Shown piece after piece: positions 46,350-55,936 of a stretch of 64,000 nucleotides of DNA. The first letter of the stretch is position 1. The number at the start of each line of letters is the position of its first letter. A model generated the notes under the pieces. It did no database searches, was not told the origin of the DNA, and saw only the letters and a program-made list of their open reading frames with translations. A program made the position numbers and the translations under genes. Source of the DNA: Saprospiraceae bacterium (GTDB lineage Bacteria; Bacteroidota; Bacteroidia; Chitinophagales; Saprospiraceae); contig JADJYH010000013.1 in NCBI GenBank assembly GCA_016719855.1, forward strand, positions 1-64,000, read 5' to 3'.

Positions 46350-47633
46350 CCTAGTCAGCAGCGCCTTGCCAGGGTAGAACGCCACATCGCCTAGTTCATC
46401 TTCGATGCGGAGCAGTTGGTTGTACTTGGCAATCCGGTCGGAGCGCGAGGCGGAGCCGGTTTTGATTTGGCCGGTGTTCAACGCGACGGCGATGTCGGCG
46501 ATGGTCGTGTCTTCCGTTTCGCCGGAACGGTGGCTCATCACGCAAGTGTAGCTGTTGCGGGTTGCCAGCTGTACGGCGTTGATGGTCTCAGTAAGGGAGC
46601 CGATTTGGTTCACCTTAATTAATATGGAGTTTGCGATGCCCTTGTCAATGCCTTGCTGGAGGCGAACGGTGTTGGTGACAAACAAATCATCGCCCACCAA
46701 TTGAACGCGTTTGCCAATGGACTTGGTCAGCTCCTTCCAGCCGTCCCAATCGTCTTCAGCCATTCCATCCTCTAATGAAAAAATTGGGTACTTTTTGCTC
46801 CAATCCGTCCAAAAATCCACCATTTGAGCTGGGGTGAGTTTTTCACCGGTAGATTTTTTAAAATGGTAAACACCAGCCTCTTCGTCAAAATACTCTGAGG
46901 ATGCAGGATCCAATGCTATCATAATGTCTTCACCAGGCACGAAACCTGCCTGCTCAATGGCTTGTAGTACGGTCTCCATAGCCTCCACATTGGATTTCAT
47001 GTTTGGTGCAAATCCTCCTTCATCACCCACGTTCGTGGAATATCCTTTGCTTTTGAGTACGTTTTTCAGGTGGTGAAAAACTTCCACGCCCATTCGCAGC
47101 GCCTCCGAAAAGCGGTCAGCCCCAACCGGGACAATCATAAACTCTTGAAAATCAATCCCATTGTCAGCATGTGAGCCGCCATTGAGGATGTTCATCATTG
47201 GCACAGGCAACACATGTGCGTTAGCACCGCCGATGTAGCGGTACAGTGGCATTCCACACTCCTCTGCTGCGGCTTTTGCGATGGCGAGCGAAACGCCGAG
47301 AATGGCGTTTGCACCAAGCTTGCTCTTGTTCAGCGTGCCGTCAAGGTCAAGCATTAGCTGGTCGAGATAGCGCTGGTCAGTGACTTCCTCACCAACCAGG
47401 TGGTCGGCAATGATTTCCTCCACGTTCTCAACTGCCTTTTGTACACCCTTGCCCATGTAGCGCTCTTTGTCGCCATCACGAAGCTCCACGGCCTCGTACT
47501 TACCCGTGGATGCACCTGATGGCACAGCCGCCCGGCCAAAGTAGCCCTCCTCAGTCAAAACTTCAACCTCAATGGTGGGGTTGCCCCTTGAATCGAGGAT
47601 TTCCCTCGCAATGATGTCTGAAATTGCACTCAT
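46347..47633 (-). CDS. eno: Enolase
   Basis: Glycolytic 2-phosphoglycerate dehydratase, 428 aa. Start MSAISDIIAREILDSRGNPT; the long ORF extension runs through the family B repeat and is not used. Signatures: GRAAVPSGASTGKYEAVELRD, catalytic SLEDGMAEDDWDGW, the Lys in NSILIKVNQIGSLTETI, and SHRSGETEDTTIADIAVAL (His/Arg/Ser loop). Intact. It precedes no obvious operon partner; the spacer to carA is a repeat hairpin. Confidence 0.98.
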   Translation of the reverse strand: MSAISDIIAREILDSRGNPTIEVEVLTEEGYFGRAAVPSGASTGKYEAVELRDGDKERYMGKGVQKAVENVEEIIADHLVGEEVTDQRYLDQLMLDLDGTLNKSKLGANAILGVSLAIAKAAAEECGMPLYRYIGGANAHVLPVPMMNILNGGSHADNGIDFQEFMIVPVGADRFSEALRMGVEVFHHLKNVLKSKGYSTNVGDEGGFAPNMKSNVEAMETVLQAIEQAGFVPGEDIMIALDPASSEYFDEEAGVYHFKKSTGEKLTPAQMVDFWTDWSKKYPIFSLEDGMAEDDWDGWKELTKSIGKRVQLVGDDLFVTNTVRLQQGIDKGIANSILIKVNQIGSLTETINAVQLATRNSYTCVMSHRSGETEDTTIADIAVALNTGQIKTGSASRSDRIAKYNQLLRIEDELGDVAFYPGKALLTR

Positions 47634-47644
47634 TTTTTGTTTAT

Positions 47645-47755
47645 GTTGATAAGGGTTGATAAGGTTGGTAAGGGTTGATAGGGGTCGCTGGTAGATTTTT
47701 GCAGATTTGCAGGCATCTATCAACCCTTATCAACCCTTATCAACTTGTTATCAAC
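47645..47755. repeat. Tandem-word hairpin between eno and carA (family B)
   Basis: Left arm 47645-47680 and right arm 47718-47755 are imperfect inverted copies, each with three TTGATAAGGG-type words. On the minus strand the carA stop TGA (47751-47753) is the TGA of GGTTGATAACAAG, so the repeat supplies the stop codon. Same word as 35233-35300. Confidence 0.85.
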
Positions 47756-48884
47756 CATGATGAAATGCTGGTTGAGTCGCAGTCTCGCCTTTCGACTCCG
47801 CAATCATTTGCACAAAATTGTCGAAAAGATAGCGGGCGTCATGTGGCCCAGGCGACGCTTCCGGGTGGTATTGTACCGAAAAAGCGTTTTTTTGCTTCAC
47901 CCGAATGCCCTCGATGGTATCGTCGTTCAGGTTGATATGTGTTACTTCGATGTCTTGGCGTTCCATCAACTGGTCGGCTCGAACGCCGAAACCGTGATTT
48001 TGGCTGGTGATTTCGCAGTGGCCAGTCAGCACGTTTTTCACGGGATGGTTGATGCCCCGGTGGCCGTTATGCATTTTGTAGGTGGAAATGCCCATCGCCA
48101 GGGCAAGTATCTGGTGGCCGAGGCAGATGCCGAAGAGCGGCCTGTTTTCTGCCAAAATTGCTTTCGTGGTCTCCACGGCATAGCCCATTGGGGCAGGGTC
48201 GCCAGGGCCGTTGGAAAGGAAGTAGCCGTCAGGGTTCCATTTTTTTAGCTCCGCAAAAGTTGTTTTTGCTGGAAAAACCTGCAAGTAGCAGCCCCGCTCC
48301 ACCATGCAGTTCAGGATGTTCCTTTTCACGCCAAAATCCATCACGGCTACTTTGTATCGGGCATCCGGGTTGCCTAAAAAGTACGGCTTGGTCGTGCTCA
48401 CTTGGCTGGCCAGTTCAAGGCCGTTCATGCTGGGTACTTTGGCCAGTTGGGATTTAAGTACCTGAATATCATGTATTTCTGAAGAGATGATGGCGTTCAT
48501 CGCCCCCTTGCTTCGGATATGCCGAACGATGGCCCTGGTGTCCACGTCTGAAATACCGACAAGCGCCTCCTGCTCGAAATAATCTTGGATGGATTCACTG
48601 GCCATCAGGCGGCTGTACTGCCAAGTGTAGTTCTTGCAAACCAACCCTGAAATCTTGATGCTTTCAGACTCCGTTTCAGAAATGCGGGTGCCGTAATTGC
48701 CGATATGTGCATTGGTCGTCACCAGGATTTGCCCAAAATACGAAGGGTCTGTGAATACCTCCTGGTAACCAGTCATGCCCGTGTTGAAGCAGAGTTCGCC
48801 AGTCGTGGTGCCAATTTTACCGGCTGATTTACCGTAAAATGCCGTGCCGTCTTCAAGGAGTAGTACCGCTGGAACTTGCGTCAT
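47751..48884 (-). CDS. carA: Carbamoyl-phosphate synthase small subunit
   Basis: Glutamine amidotransferase subunit feeding ammonia to CarB for arginine and pyrimidine synthesis. 377 aa from MTQVPAVLLLEDGTAFYGKS. N-domain NTGMTGYQEVFTDPSYFGQI; class I amidotransferase with the catalytic Cys in FGICLGHQILALAMG and the His/Glu pair in VQYHPEASPGPHDARYLFDN. The ~15-residue tail after the usual family end (ESKGETATQPAFHHG) is encoded beside the repeat that provides the stop. carB is not adjacent. A TATCTTTG box lies at 49031-49038 (minus). Confidence 0.96.
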   Translation of the reverse strand: MTQVPAVLLLEDGTAFYGKSAGKIGTTTGELCFNTGMTGYQEVFTDPSYFGQILVTTNAHIGNYGTRISETESESIKISGLVCKNYTWQYSRLMASESIQDYFEQEALVGISDVDTRAIVRHIRSKGAMNAIISSEIHDIQVLKSQLAKVPSMNGLELASQVSTTKPYFLGNPDARYKVAVMDFGVKRNILNCMVERGCYLQVFPAKTTFAELKKWNPDGYFLSNGPGDPAPMGYAVETTKAILAENRPLFGICLGHQILALAMGISTYKMHNGHRGINHPVKNVLTGHCEITSQNHGFGVRADQLMERQDIEVTHINLNDDTIEGIRVKQKNAFSVQYHPEASPGPHDARYLFDNFVQMIAESKGETATQPAFHHG

Positions 48885-49030
48885 GCGTTCAATTTTTTTT
48901 GATAATTTGGTAAAAAATTGGAAAAGCAAAGGCTCGGACGAGCCGAAGTCGGGCAGAAAGTTTGCTGGTGTTTGAATACTTTTTTTTGCCACAAAATCTG
49001 ATTTTGAACAACAGCTTTTCAAATCGCTGG

Positions 49031-49038
49031 CAAAGATA
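49031..49038 (-). promoter_or_regulatory. Candidate -7 box of carA
   Basis: TATCTTTG on the minus strand, about 147 bp before the ATG. No -33 element visible. The leader (48885-49025) includes a GGCTCG/CGAGCC hairpin near 48930. Confidence 0.4.
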
Positions 49039-49094
49039 GGATTTGAGCGCCAAATATTTTAATCAAAACCAGAATGTTGTAAAATGCCGCCGTT

Positions 49095-50573
49095 TCAATA
49101 GCCTTCTACCCGACGGACGAGAGAGACGTTTCTTTCAAAATCGTACAAAGTGATGCGGCGGAGGTCGTAATAAGCGAGCCAAAATGCACGGAGTGCGGTC
49201 ATGTAACTACGGCGAGCAGCTTCTTTATCGGTAACGGCAATGCCTAGGTCGAGCACGTCAATCTTGCCAATATAATAGCGGTTACGGGTCATTTCTTCCC
49301 TTTTTTGGGACACATCGTATGCACGTTTTGCGAGGGCCACTTGGTTGCGAACGAGGTCGAACTGCTTAACTTTTAAAAGAATTTCTTGCTCAAAATTGAC
49401 TTTCTCCTGCTCCACATTCATTTGCTCAAGTTCCCGGTTGGAGTAGGCGGTTTCGAGGCGGGCTTGGCCTCGGCCCCAGTCAAGTATCGGCATTGTAATG
49501 CCGATGGAAAGCCGCTCATAATCTTCCGGTGAATTGTATGCGTCGTTTAAGGTTTTGCCGCTTTGTGAGTAGCCCAATTGTCCAAAAATGTCCATTTGAA
49601 AACCCCGGTTCGATTTTGCCTCGGCCACTGAAGCCTCCGCTTCGGCCAACCGCCGCTCAAAACCAATCACATCACTGCGGAATTGACTGGCATATTGAAG
49701 TGCCTCTTCTGGCTTGACGGTAAATGCCGGAATGGCTTCCGGCGCCTCCATTTTAAAAAAAACGGCTTTTCGGACGCCTAAAAAATTGCGCAAGCGCTCC
49801 GTACCCGATTGAAGGTCGAGTAATGCCTGCTGCACGGCAGCATCGGCGTTCATGGAGCCAAGCTCGATTTGCAGTAGTTCGGTTTCGGCAATCCTTCCCA
49901 CTTCAAACCTGCCTTTTGAGATATTGAAAAGTGTATCGGAATTTGCTTTGTCCTGACGTGCTGACCGCAAGTTTAGCTGCGCAATGAAGACGCCGAAGAA
50001 CAAATCCGAGGCTTCGTAGGCCACGTTCTCCATTTCTTCGGCATAGGAGCGAGTGGCCTCCTGATAGCGCAGCGGTTCAATTTTTTTGTTCCACTTGAGC
50101 TGGTTGTACCCAAAAACTGGCTGGTTGAACCCAATTGAAAATGGAGTGGAAAAATAAGAGGTTTCGTTGGGCGCCTTTGGAACAAGCAGGTCAAGGCGTT
50201 GGAGGTTGCTTCGGGCAAAGATGGTTCCTCCAGTCTTTGCAATCCGCTGTTGCAAGGAAAGGCCGACCGAATTTACCACCTGCGACTGCTGAACAAATGT
50301 ACTGGTCCCGTCTGGAAGTACAATCAGACCGATGGAGCGGTTGAGGTCGGGCAGCGTTCCCTCAAAGTTCAAGCCTGGCTTGTAGTCAGCCAAAATGCTT
50401 TGATAAAACCAGTACCTGTTCTTCATCCTCGTTTCTGCCAGCAGTGCATCTGGGGCTTCGCTTTGCGCCAGCGTCACGATTTCCTCCAAGCTAACCGACA
50501 TCGTGTCGGTTTGTGCAGCAAGGTTTTTTGCAAAAAAAACAGAAAAAAGAAGGAAGAAAAACGTGGCTCTCAT
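49095..50573 (-). CDS. TolC-family outer-membrane efflux protein
   Basis: 492 aa from MRATFFFLLFSVFFAKNLAAQ (signal peptide). Two OEP repeats with long amphipathic helices (LEEIVTLAQSEAPDALLAE; ERRLAEAEASVAEAKSNRGF; LGYSQSGKTLNDAYNS; EQEKVNFEQEILLKVKQFDL). It forms the trimeric outer-membrane channel for the adaptor and permease upstream. The start codon is about 37 bp after the permease stop, in an operon adaptor-permease-channel. Confidence 0.9.
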   Translation of the reverse strand: MRATFFFLLFSVFFAKNLAAQTDTMSVSLEEIVTLAQSEAPDALLAETRMKNRYWFYQSILADYKPGLNFEGTLPDLNRSIGLIVLPDGTSTFVQQSQVVNSVGLSLQQRIAKTGGTIFARSNLQRLDLLVPKAPNETSYFSTPFSIGFNQPVFGYNQLKWNKKIEPLRYQEATRSYAEEMENVAYEASDLFFGVFIAQLNLRSARQDKANSDTLFNISKGRFEVGRIAETELLQIELGSMNADAAVQQALLDLQSGTERLRNFLGVRKAVFFKMEAPEAIPAFTVKPEEALQYASQFRSDVIGFERRLAEAEASVAEAKSNRGFQMDIFGQLGYSQSGKTLNDAYNSPEDYERLSIGITMPILDWGRGQARLETAYSNRELEQMNVEQEKVNFEQEILLKVKQFDLVRNQVALAKRAYDVSQKREEMTRNRYYIGKIDVLDLGIAVTDKEAARRSYMTALRAFWLAYYDLRRITLYDFERNVSLVRRVEGY

Positions 50574-50610
50574 GTAAACGTAGGATTTGATTTTATGAAA
50601 TACGAGGCTT

Positions 50611-51963
50611 TTATTCGATACGAAGCGCTTTAATCGGGTCTTGTTTGGCGGCTTTTCGGGCTGGAAAAAGCCCAAACACCAAGCCAATGGTAGCCGCTAC
50701 GCCGAAGGACAAGGCAATTGATTAATTCGAAACCATCGTCGGTATCTGTCAATATTTTGAAACGAGTACAGCTGAAACGACCCCAAGTCCCACGCCAAGT
50801 ATCCCACCGATGAGGCTGATGATGACGGCTTCAAACAAGAACTGAAGCACGATGTCGCCCTCACGTGCGCCGAGCGAGCGGCGGACTCCGATTTCCTTGA
50901 TGCGCTCCATCACCGAGGCCAGCATGATGTTCATGATGCCAATGCCGCCCACCAACAGCGAGATGCCCGCAATGGCGGCTAGTACGCTGTTGAAGATGTC
51001 CTGAGTTTTTTGTTGCTGCTGGAGAAGCAATTCCGGCACTTCCACCTCGAAATCTACGAGGTTTTTGTGGCGACGCTTTAGGATTTTGGCAATCACCTCT
51101 GCCGAAACTTGCAGGGTGCCAGAGTCCTCCAACCGAACCACCACTTTGTCCAATTGGTGATAGCTTTCTTCCTTTTTATTGCCTTCCCCATCGTCCCAGT
51201 CGTTTTGCTTGAGCTTGCTGGCGGTCACCTTTGCCCTGTTTTTTAGGCGCAACATGGCGCTGCTCACAGGGATGTACACATCTGCGTTGTAGTCACGGAT
51301 GCCCAAGTTTTCCAGGCTTTCTTTGCTCGCAAGCCGTTTTTCCAGCACTCCGATGATTTTGAACCAGGATGTACCGCATTTTATCCATTGGCCGATTGGC
51401 TCGGTCTCTGGGAAATACTTCGTTTGCACGGTCTGCCCAATGATGCAGACCGGTTTTCCACCTTCGATGTGTTCATCGTGAAAGAAGTTTCCAGTGGCGA
51501 GGCCGAGGTTGTTCAGTTCAAAAAAAGCATTGGTGATACCCACTACCTTTGCTTTCCCGGTCTTGCCGCCTTGCACGAGGTTGGTTTGTTCCACTACTTC
51601 CGGGCTTATTTTGTCCACACCTGGTAGCACTTTTTCGATGGCCTTCAAGTCTTCCAAAGTTAGCCCTGGCGACCAGGGTTTTTTGCCCTCCTTGCCGTTG
51701 TTGCTGCTCGATGCTTGGGCGGTGTTGGCGGTTGCTTCGCTTTCTTCTCCTTCCTTGAGCACCAAGGAGTTGATGACGATATTGTTTGTCCCAATCAACT
51801 TCATCTGGTCGAGCAAGGCTTGCTTGGCCCCTGTGCCAATGGCCAGCATGGCGATGACCGCAGCCACCCCGAACACGATGCCGAGTGCCGTCAGCACAGA
51901 GCGGAGGATGTTGTCCTTTACGCCCTCCATGGCCAGTATAAAATTGAAAATGGTGCGTTGCAT
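50611..51963 (-). CDS. MacB-type ABC transporter permease (two frameshifts at the C-end)
   Basis: About 450 aa. N-terminal TM helix (SVLTALGIVFGVAAVIAMLAIGTGA), a large MacB periplasmic domain (residues about 50-300), then FtsX helices (AAIAGISLLVGGIGIMNIML, MERIKEIGVRRSLGAREGDI, and the last helix). The last ~45 residues are recovered by two single-base changes near 50752 and 50715: SKILTDTDDGFELI, then SFGVAATIGLVFGLFPARKA and the terminal DPIKALRIE. Periplasmic mechanotransmission family; works with adaptor and TolC. No ATPase gene is in the operon or window. Confidence 0.88.
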
Positions 51964-52000
51964 TGAATTGGAAGCTAGGTGCTGGAGTCTGTTAGATGGT

Positions 52001-53392
52001 TTAGCCGAAAATAATCATGCCGCCACCGCCAGCATCATTTTTGGGTTGGTAGTCTTCTTTGACTTCCTTCATTTTCTTCAATGCTTCATCCTGCCGTTTT
52101 TTCTTTTCGGCTTCCAGCTTTTTGTGCAGGTCTTCTTTTATTTTTTTGTCAATGGGGATTAGCGGCAAACTCTCGGCGTCGTCCGGGATAATCAGCAACA
52201 CATCTTCTCCTTCCTTCAGACCATGCTCAACCATAACCTCGTTGTCGTTTGTTTCTCCGGTGATGACTTCCTGCTTCACAATTTTGCCGTCCATTTTTTT
52301 GTAAACAAAGGAAATTGAATCGCTCTGGATCGCTTCCAACGGAATGTAAAGCACATCTTGAAATGTATAGGTAAGTACCTCGTTGCTCGTCGTCATGGCT
52401 GGGCGAAGGATGGAGTCCACCTCGCTCAGTTGAACAGTGACTTCAAAAACCTTGGCGTCGTAGCCCTGTAATTGCTCACCGACGTTTGCAACGGTGATGA
52501 CCTGACCAGTGTAGTCACGGTCAGGGAACGCATCAACTTTGATTTTTACGGTCTGGCCTTTTTGCACCTTGCTGATGTCCACCTCGTTGACGTAGGTTTT
52601 TGAAATCATGGTGCTGAGGTCGGGCAGCTCTGCAACGACGGGGTCCCAGGTGCTGATCTGCGAGCCGGGGCCAATCTTGCCGTTCCAACTTCGTGCATAG
52701 ATCACCATGCCGTCCTTCGGTGCTTTCACCACAAACTGGTTGGAGATGTCAACCAGCATTTGCCTGCGCCGCTCAACCTGAGTGAGCGAGGCCAGTATTT
52801 CACTGATTTTTGCCTTGGACTTGGTCTGCGTCAGTTCGTATCTTTTCTCCAATTGCTTGTAATCACGAAGCGATTTTTCGAGGTCAATCTCAGCTTGCTG
52901 GATGACCATCCGAGGTTCGTATTTGCTCTGTTCTACTTGCAATTTTTTTTCCTCCATCGAAAATTTCAGGTTGACCAAGTCATCACGAATGCCCCGTAGT
53001 TCGATGGCCGTATCAATTTTGGCCTGTTCCAATTGAGTTTGCGTCTTGTCGATTTCGGTTTGAGCCTCTTTGAGCTTGGTCTCCAACTCTGTTCGGTCGA
53101 GGGTGGCAACGTAGTCGCCAGCCTTGAGCACAGTTCCTTCGGGCACCATGTCGGTGATGGTGGCCTGCCAGATCTGCGCTGACCTCATGCCGCTGGGACC
53201 TTTTATTTCTTCGGAATTTTTTGCTTTTAGTTCGCCGGTTGCGGCTACGTAGATTTTGAACTCACCTTTCTTCACCTTGGTAGAAAGGCTTTTGGATTGT
53301 GATTTTCCTTTGCCACCGCCACTACAGGCGCCAAAAATCAGAACCGATGATAAAAGAAGGATGGACCAGGAAAGTTTGGAAAACGTGGGCAT
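52001..53392 (-). CDS. Periplasmic adaptor (HlyD/MacA family)
   Basis: 463-aa membrane-fusion lipoprotein; signal ...SSVLIFGAC. Lipoyl half-motifs flank a long coiled-coil hairpin (ELETKLKEAQTEIDKTQTQLEQ to LEKRYELTQTKSKAKISEI in separate stretches), then a beta-barrel (IKVDAFPDRDYTGQVITVAN) and a charged helical tail (KEDLHKKLEAEKKKRQDEAL). First gene of the efflux operon. The family usually includes an ABC ATPase next to it, missing here. Upstream 53393-53642 has only a GTGGTTCGGGTT/AACCCGAACCAC hairpin (53585-53631). Confidence 0.9.
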   Translation of the reverse strand: MPTFSKLSWSILLLSSVLIFGACSGGGKGKSQSKSLSTKVKKGEFKIYVAATGELKAKNSEEIKGPSGMRSAQIWQATITDMVPEGTVLKAGDYVATLDRTELETKLKEAQTEIDKTQTQLEQAKIDTAIELRGIRDDLVNLKFSMEEKKLQVEQSKYEPRMVIQQAEIDLEKSLRDYKQLEKRYELTQTKSKAKISEILASLTQVERRRQMLVDISNQFVVKAPKDGMVIYARSWNGKIGPGSQISTWDPVVAELPDLSTMISKTYVNEVDISKVQKGQTVKIKVDAFPDRDYTGQVITVANVGEQLQGYDAKVFEVTVQLSEVDSILRPAMTTSNEVLTYTFQDVLYIPLEAIQSDSISFVYKKMDGKIVKQEVITGETNDNEVMVEHGLKEGEDVLLIIPDDAESLPLIPIDKKIKEDLHKKLEAEKKKRQDEALKKMKEVKEDYQPKNDAGGGGMIIFG

Positions 53393-53584
53393 ATAAGATT
53401 CAGTTGGTTTGGAGCGAAACTCAGGTTCTACAAAAGAAACTACAAAGTCTCACTGGTTCTCAGTTTGCTAAATGAAGAAAGGACGTTTTACCCAAGTGAA
53501 GGGTTGCCTTGAAAAATTCTTTATGGATGAAAAATGGCTCTAAAGAATTTGGGTACTTAACGAAGCCATTGAAAAAAGTATCAG

Positions 53585-53631
53585 GTGGTTCGGGTTAATG
53601 GTTGCAACAAGATAATATCAACCCGAACCAC
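53585..53631. other. 12-bp hairpin downstream of the DUF3467 gene
   Basis: GTGGTTCGGGTT (53585-53596) and AACCCGAACCAC (53620-53631), 23-nt loop, no T tract. It begins 11 bp beyond the DUF3467 stop. Confidence 0.6.
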
Positions 53632-53642
53632 GTGAGGTCCAA

Positions 53643-53959
53643 CTACGCTTGGGCAGTCGGTGTATTGAAATTCATGGTAGGGTAGGGCGGCGTTTCAGGC
53701 TCATGTATCGGGCCGAACTGCGTTTCATACCTTTTTATATTGTCAGCGAGCGCCATCATCAACCGCTTGGCGTGTTGTGGCGTGAGGATGATGCGTGATT
53801 TGACCTTGGCTTTTGGGACGTTTGGTGCCATCATGATGAAGTCAATCACAAACTCTGAATGGTTGTGCGAAATGACGGCTAGGTTTGAATATTGGCCTTC
53901 GGCAATGTCTTCTGGAAGCTCGATATTGAGTTGGCCGGGTGCAATTTTTTGTCTGACAT
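53643..53959 (-). CDS. DUF3467 protein (one frameshift)
   Basis: A 105-aa protein after repairing one missing A in the A6 run at 53945-53950. It then reads MSDK, IAPGQLNIELPEDIAEGQYS, NLAVISHNHSEFVIDFIMM, PNVPKAKVKSRIILTPQHAK and FGPIHEPE, the full DUF3467 pattern. The intact frame alone gives only 68 residues. Function unknown; small cytosolic protein conserved in Bacteroidota and other phyla. Divergent from the methyltransferase. Confidence 0.85.
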
Positions 53960-54003
53960 GGATGATTTAATTTTTGGTGACGAACCGGGTTCTATTAAAA
54001 AGT

Positions 54004-54027
54004 CCGGCAATATCTACATATTTGCCG
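54004..54027. promoter_or_regulatory. Palindrome in the divergent spacer DUF3467/methyltransferase
   Basis: CCGGCAATAT - CTAC - ATATTTGCCGG, a 10-bp-arm dyad; it could be an operator for both genes. Confidence 0.35.
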
Positions 54028-54114
54028 GGAGTGCAAAATCTTGGAACGTTTTCCAATGGGCAATGGTTTCGCCTGCTTTCAAACCAATTTTTTTAAGCTT
54101 AAAATTCAAAATCA

Positions 54115-54921
54115 ATGGAAACCCAATGGCAATCCTACTTTGACCAAAACCAAAAAGTCTGGAACGATCGGGTAGAGACCCATCTGAAATCTGACTTCTA
54201 CGACCAGCCGGGTTTCATGGCTGGCAAAAGCTCATTGACGGAAATCGAGGCGAATGCACTGGGCGATGTGAGCGGCAAAAGTCTGCTCCATCTCCAATGC
54301 CATTTTGGACAAGATTCCATGTCATGGGCTAGGCAGGGTGCAAAGGTTACGGGAATTGATTTCTCGGAAAAAGCCATCGAAGCTGCCCGCCAAATCAACG
54401 CAGAACTTAGCCTCGATGTACGTTTTATCCAGTCTGATGTGTACGCCTTGCCGGAAGTTTTGGAAGGACAATTTGACATCGTTTTCTCCACTTTTGGAGC
54501 CATCCCTTGGCTTCCCGACCTTGACAAATGGGCGGGTGTGGTCAGCCACTTCCTCAAACCCGGTGGCATTTTTTACCTAGCGGAATTTCATCCGACCTTT
54601 TACCTTTTCAATTTTGACAACCACAAGGTCGAGTACGGTTATTTCACCGAAAAAAATCCATACGAGGAAGAAATCAGTGGCACGTATGCCGACCGCTACG
54701 CAGGGGTGCAGGGATTGGAATATTTTTGGAACCACAGCATCTCGGAAGTGATGACGCCGCTGCTTAAAAATGGGCTGCAAGTAGTTGATTTTCAGGAGTT
54801 TGATTTCTCACCATACAATTGCTTTCCCAACATGGTGGAACGAGAACCGGGTCGGTTTGCATGGGGCAATTTCGGCGTCAGGCTACCCCATATTTTCAGC
54901 TTGAAGATGGTCAAAGCCTGA
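54115..54921 (+). CDS. Class I SAM-dependent methyltransferase
   Basis: 268 aa. Motif I LLHLQCHFGQDSMSWARQGA, acidic loop VTGIDFSEKAIEAARQIN, motif II DIVFSTFGAIPWLPDLDKWA, motif III FLKPGGIFYLAEFHP. A UbiE/COQ5-like small-molecule methyltransferase; the substrate is not predictable. Intact. A 15-bp perfect terminator separates it from the converging proline-rich gene. Confidence 0.88.
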   Translation: METQWQSYFDQNQKVWNDRVETHLKSDFYDQPGFMAGKSSLTEIEANALGDVSGKSLLHLQCHFGQDSMSWARQGAKVTGIDFSEKAIEAARQINAELSLDVRFIQSDVYALPEVLEGQFDIVFSTFGAIPWLPDLDKWAGVVSHFLKPGGIFYLAEFHPTFYLFNFDNHKVEYGYFTEKNPYEEEISGTYADRYAGVQGLEYFWNHSISEVMTPLLKNGLQVVDFQEFDFSPYNCFPNMVEREPGRFAWGNFGVRLPHIFSLKMVKA

Positions 54922-54959
54922 AAAGTTCGGCAGTTGAAGATTGCCAACTGCCGAACTTT
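54922..54959. terminator. Bidirectional terminator
   Basis: AAAGTTCGGCAGTTG (54922-54936) with CAACTGCCGAACTTT (54945-54959), perfect; between converging genes. Confidence 0.82.
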
Positions 54960-54973
54960 CGGACTTGAAAAAA

Positions 54974-55741
54974 TCAGTACCTCCGTCTCACAAGCTTGAT
55001 AAAACTCTTCGCTTTTTCTTTCTTTTCCTTCGACGTCCAATTGTACTTGACGGCTACATTGCGTAAGAGGTAGTCCTTCGCCTCGTTGTAGTTTTTGAGC
55101 TGGTTGAGGGTCGAAACAGTGGCATCGAAAGCCGAAGCATCGCCACCGAAAAGTTCCTTTTGCGACGAAATCATTTCATTGAGACCCATTGCCTTTTTGA
55201 TGTCTGCGATGGGCAACTCACTCAATTTTTCAGACAATTCGGTTGCCGATTTGAAGGCGAAAAGCTCCTCAAGTTCTGGGTCAGTGCTTGCCGGGGCTTT
55301 GTGAGCCGGGGCAGTTGGCGGTGCCTCAACATGCACGGGAGGAGGTGGAGGTACCACTGTCAAAGCATCCCTTTCCACTGGCGGCGGAGGGGTAGGATTA
55401 GGCGCAGGTTCCGGTATGCGCTCCACTTTTGGAGGTTCTGGTGCAGGTTCTGGTGTGCGTTCCACTTTTGGCGGCTCTGGTTGTGGCCTCAGCGGTGGCG
55501 GCGGGGAGCTGGTTTCTGGTTTGCGCAAAGTGATCCTTGGCTCAGGCGCCTTTGGCTCAACGGGTGCTGGCGTTACAGCTTCAGCCACGGTTGGCATTTC
55601 GAAAAACGACTCGTAAAATTGCAGGATGTAACTGCGCATCAGGTCTCGTTCAATACTCGAAACATTGCGGGGATCGCCGCTGATATTCTTGTAAAGTGCG
55701 TTGATTTTATCGAGGAGGGTTTTACTTTTTTGAAATTCCAT
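54974..55741 (-). CDS. Proline-rich protein with conserved C-terminal domain (Bacteroidota)
   Basis: 255 aa. Three parts: N-terminal helical ~55 residues (KTLLDKINALYKNISG, DLMRSYILQFYESFFEM); a ~110-residue P/E/V-rich linker (PEPPKVERTPEPAPEPPKVE repeats); and a conserved C-domain (FAFKSATELSEKLSELPIAD, IKKAMGLNEMISSQKELFGG, NYNEAKDYLLRNVAVKYNW, ending KLVRRRY). The C-domain is strongly conserved across Bacteroidota but no function is known to me. The linker and two end domains suggest a tethering role in the cytosol. Intact; single gene. Confidence 0.8.
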   Translation of the reverse strand: MEFQKSKTLLDKINALYKNISGDPRNVSSIERDLMRSYILQFYESFFEMPTVAEAVTPAPVEPKAPEPRITLRKPETSSPPPPLRPQPEPPKVERTPEPAPEPPKVERIPEPAPNPTPPPPVERDALTVVPPPPPVHVEAPPTAPAHKAPASTDPELEELFAFKSATELSEKLSELPIADIKKAMGLNEMISSQKELFGGDASAFDATVSTLNQLKNYNEAKDYLLRNVAVKYNWTSKEKKEKAKSFIKLVRRRY

Positions 55742-55905
55742 GATGTGAATCGTGTTTTATTTTGAATTGAATAGGTATCTGAAAAAGCGCTAATCTGCAA
55801 GTTAATGATTTGACGGTCAATTATTTATGCTGCCGCTTATTTTCGCAATCCGATGAATTGGGCTACTTTCAAAAATCAACCAAGACACCCCGTTTTCCAT
55901 TTCTA

Positions 55906-55936
55906 TTTGTAAAAAAATGGGAAACAGTTACCTTCG
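55906..55936 (+). promoter_or_regulatory. Promoter of tdk
   Basis: TTTG (55906-55909), exactly 19 bp, TACCTTCG (55929-55936), start predicted near 55942, leader about 209 nt. The 55742-56150 gap is otherwise without a gene; the open frame at 55810-56112 straddles this promoter and is not supported. Confidence 0.65.
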
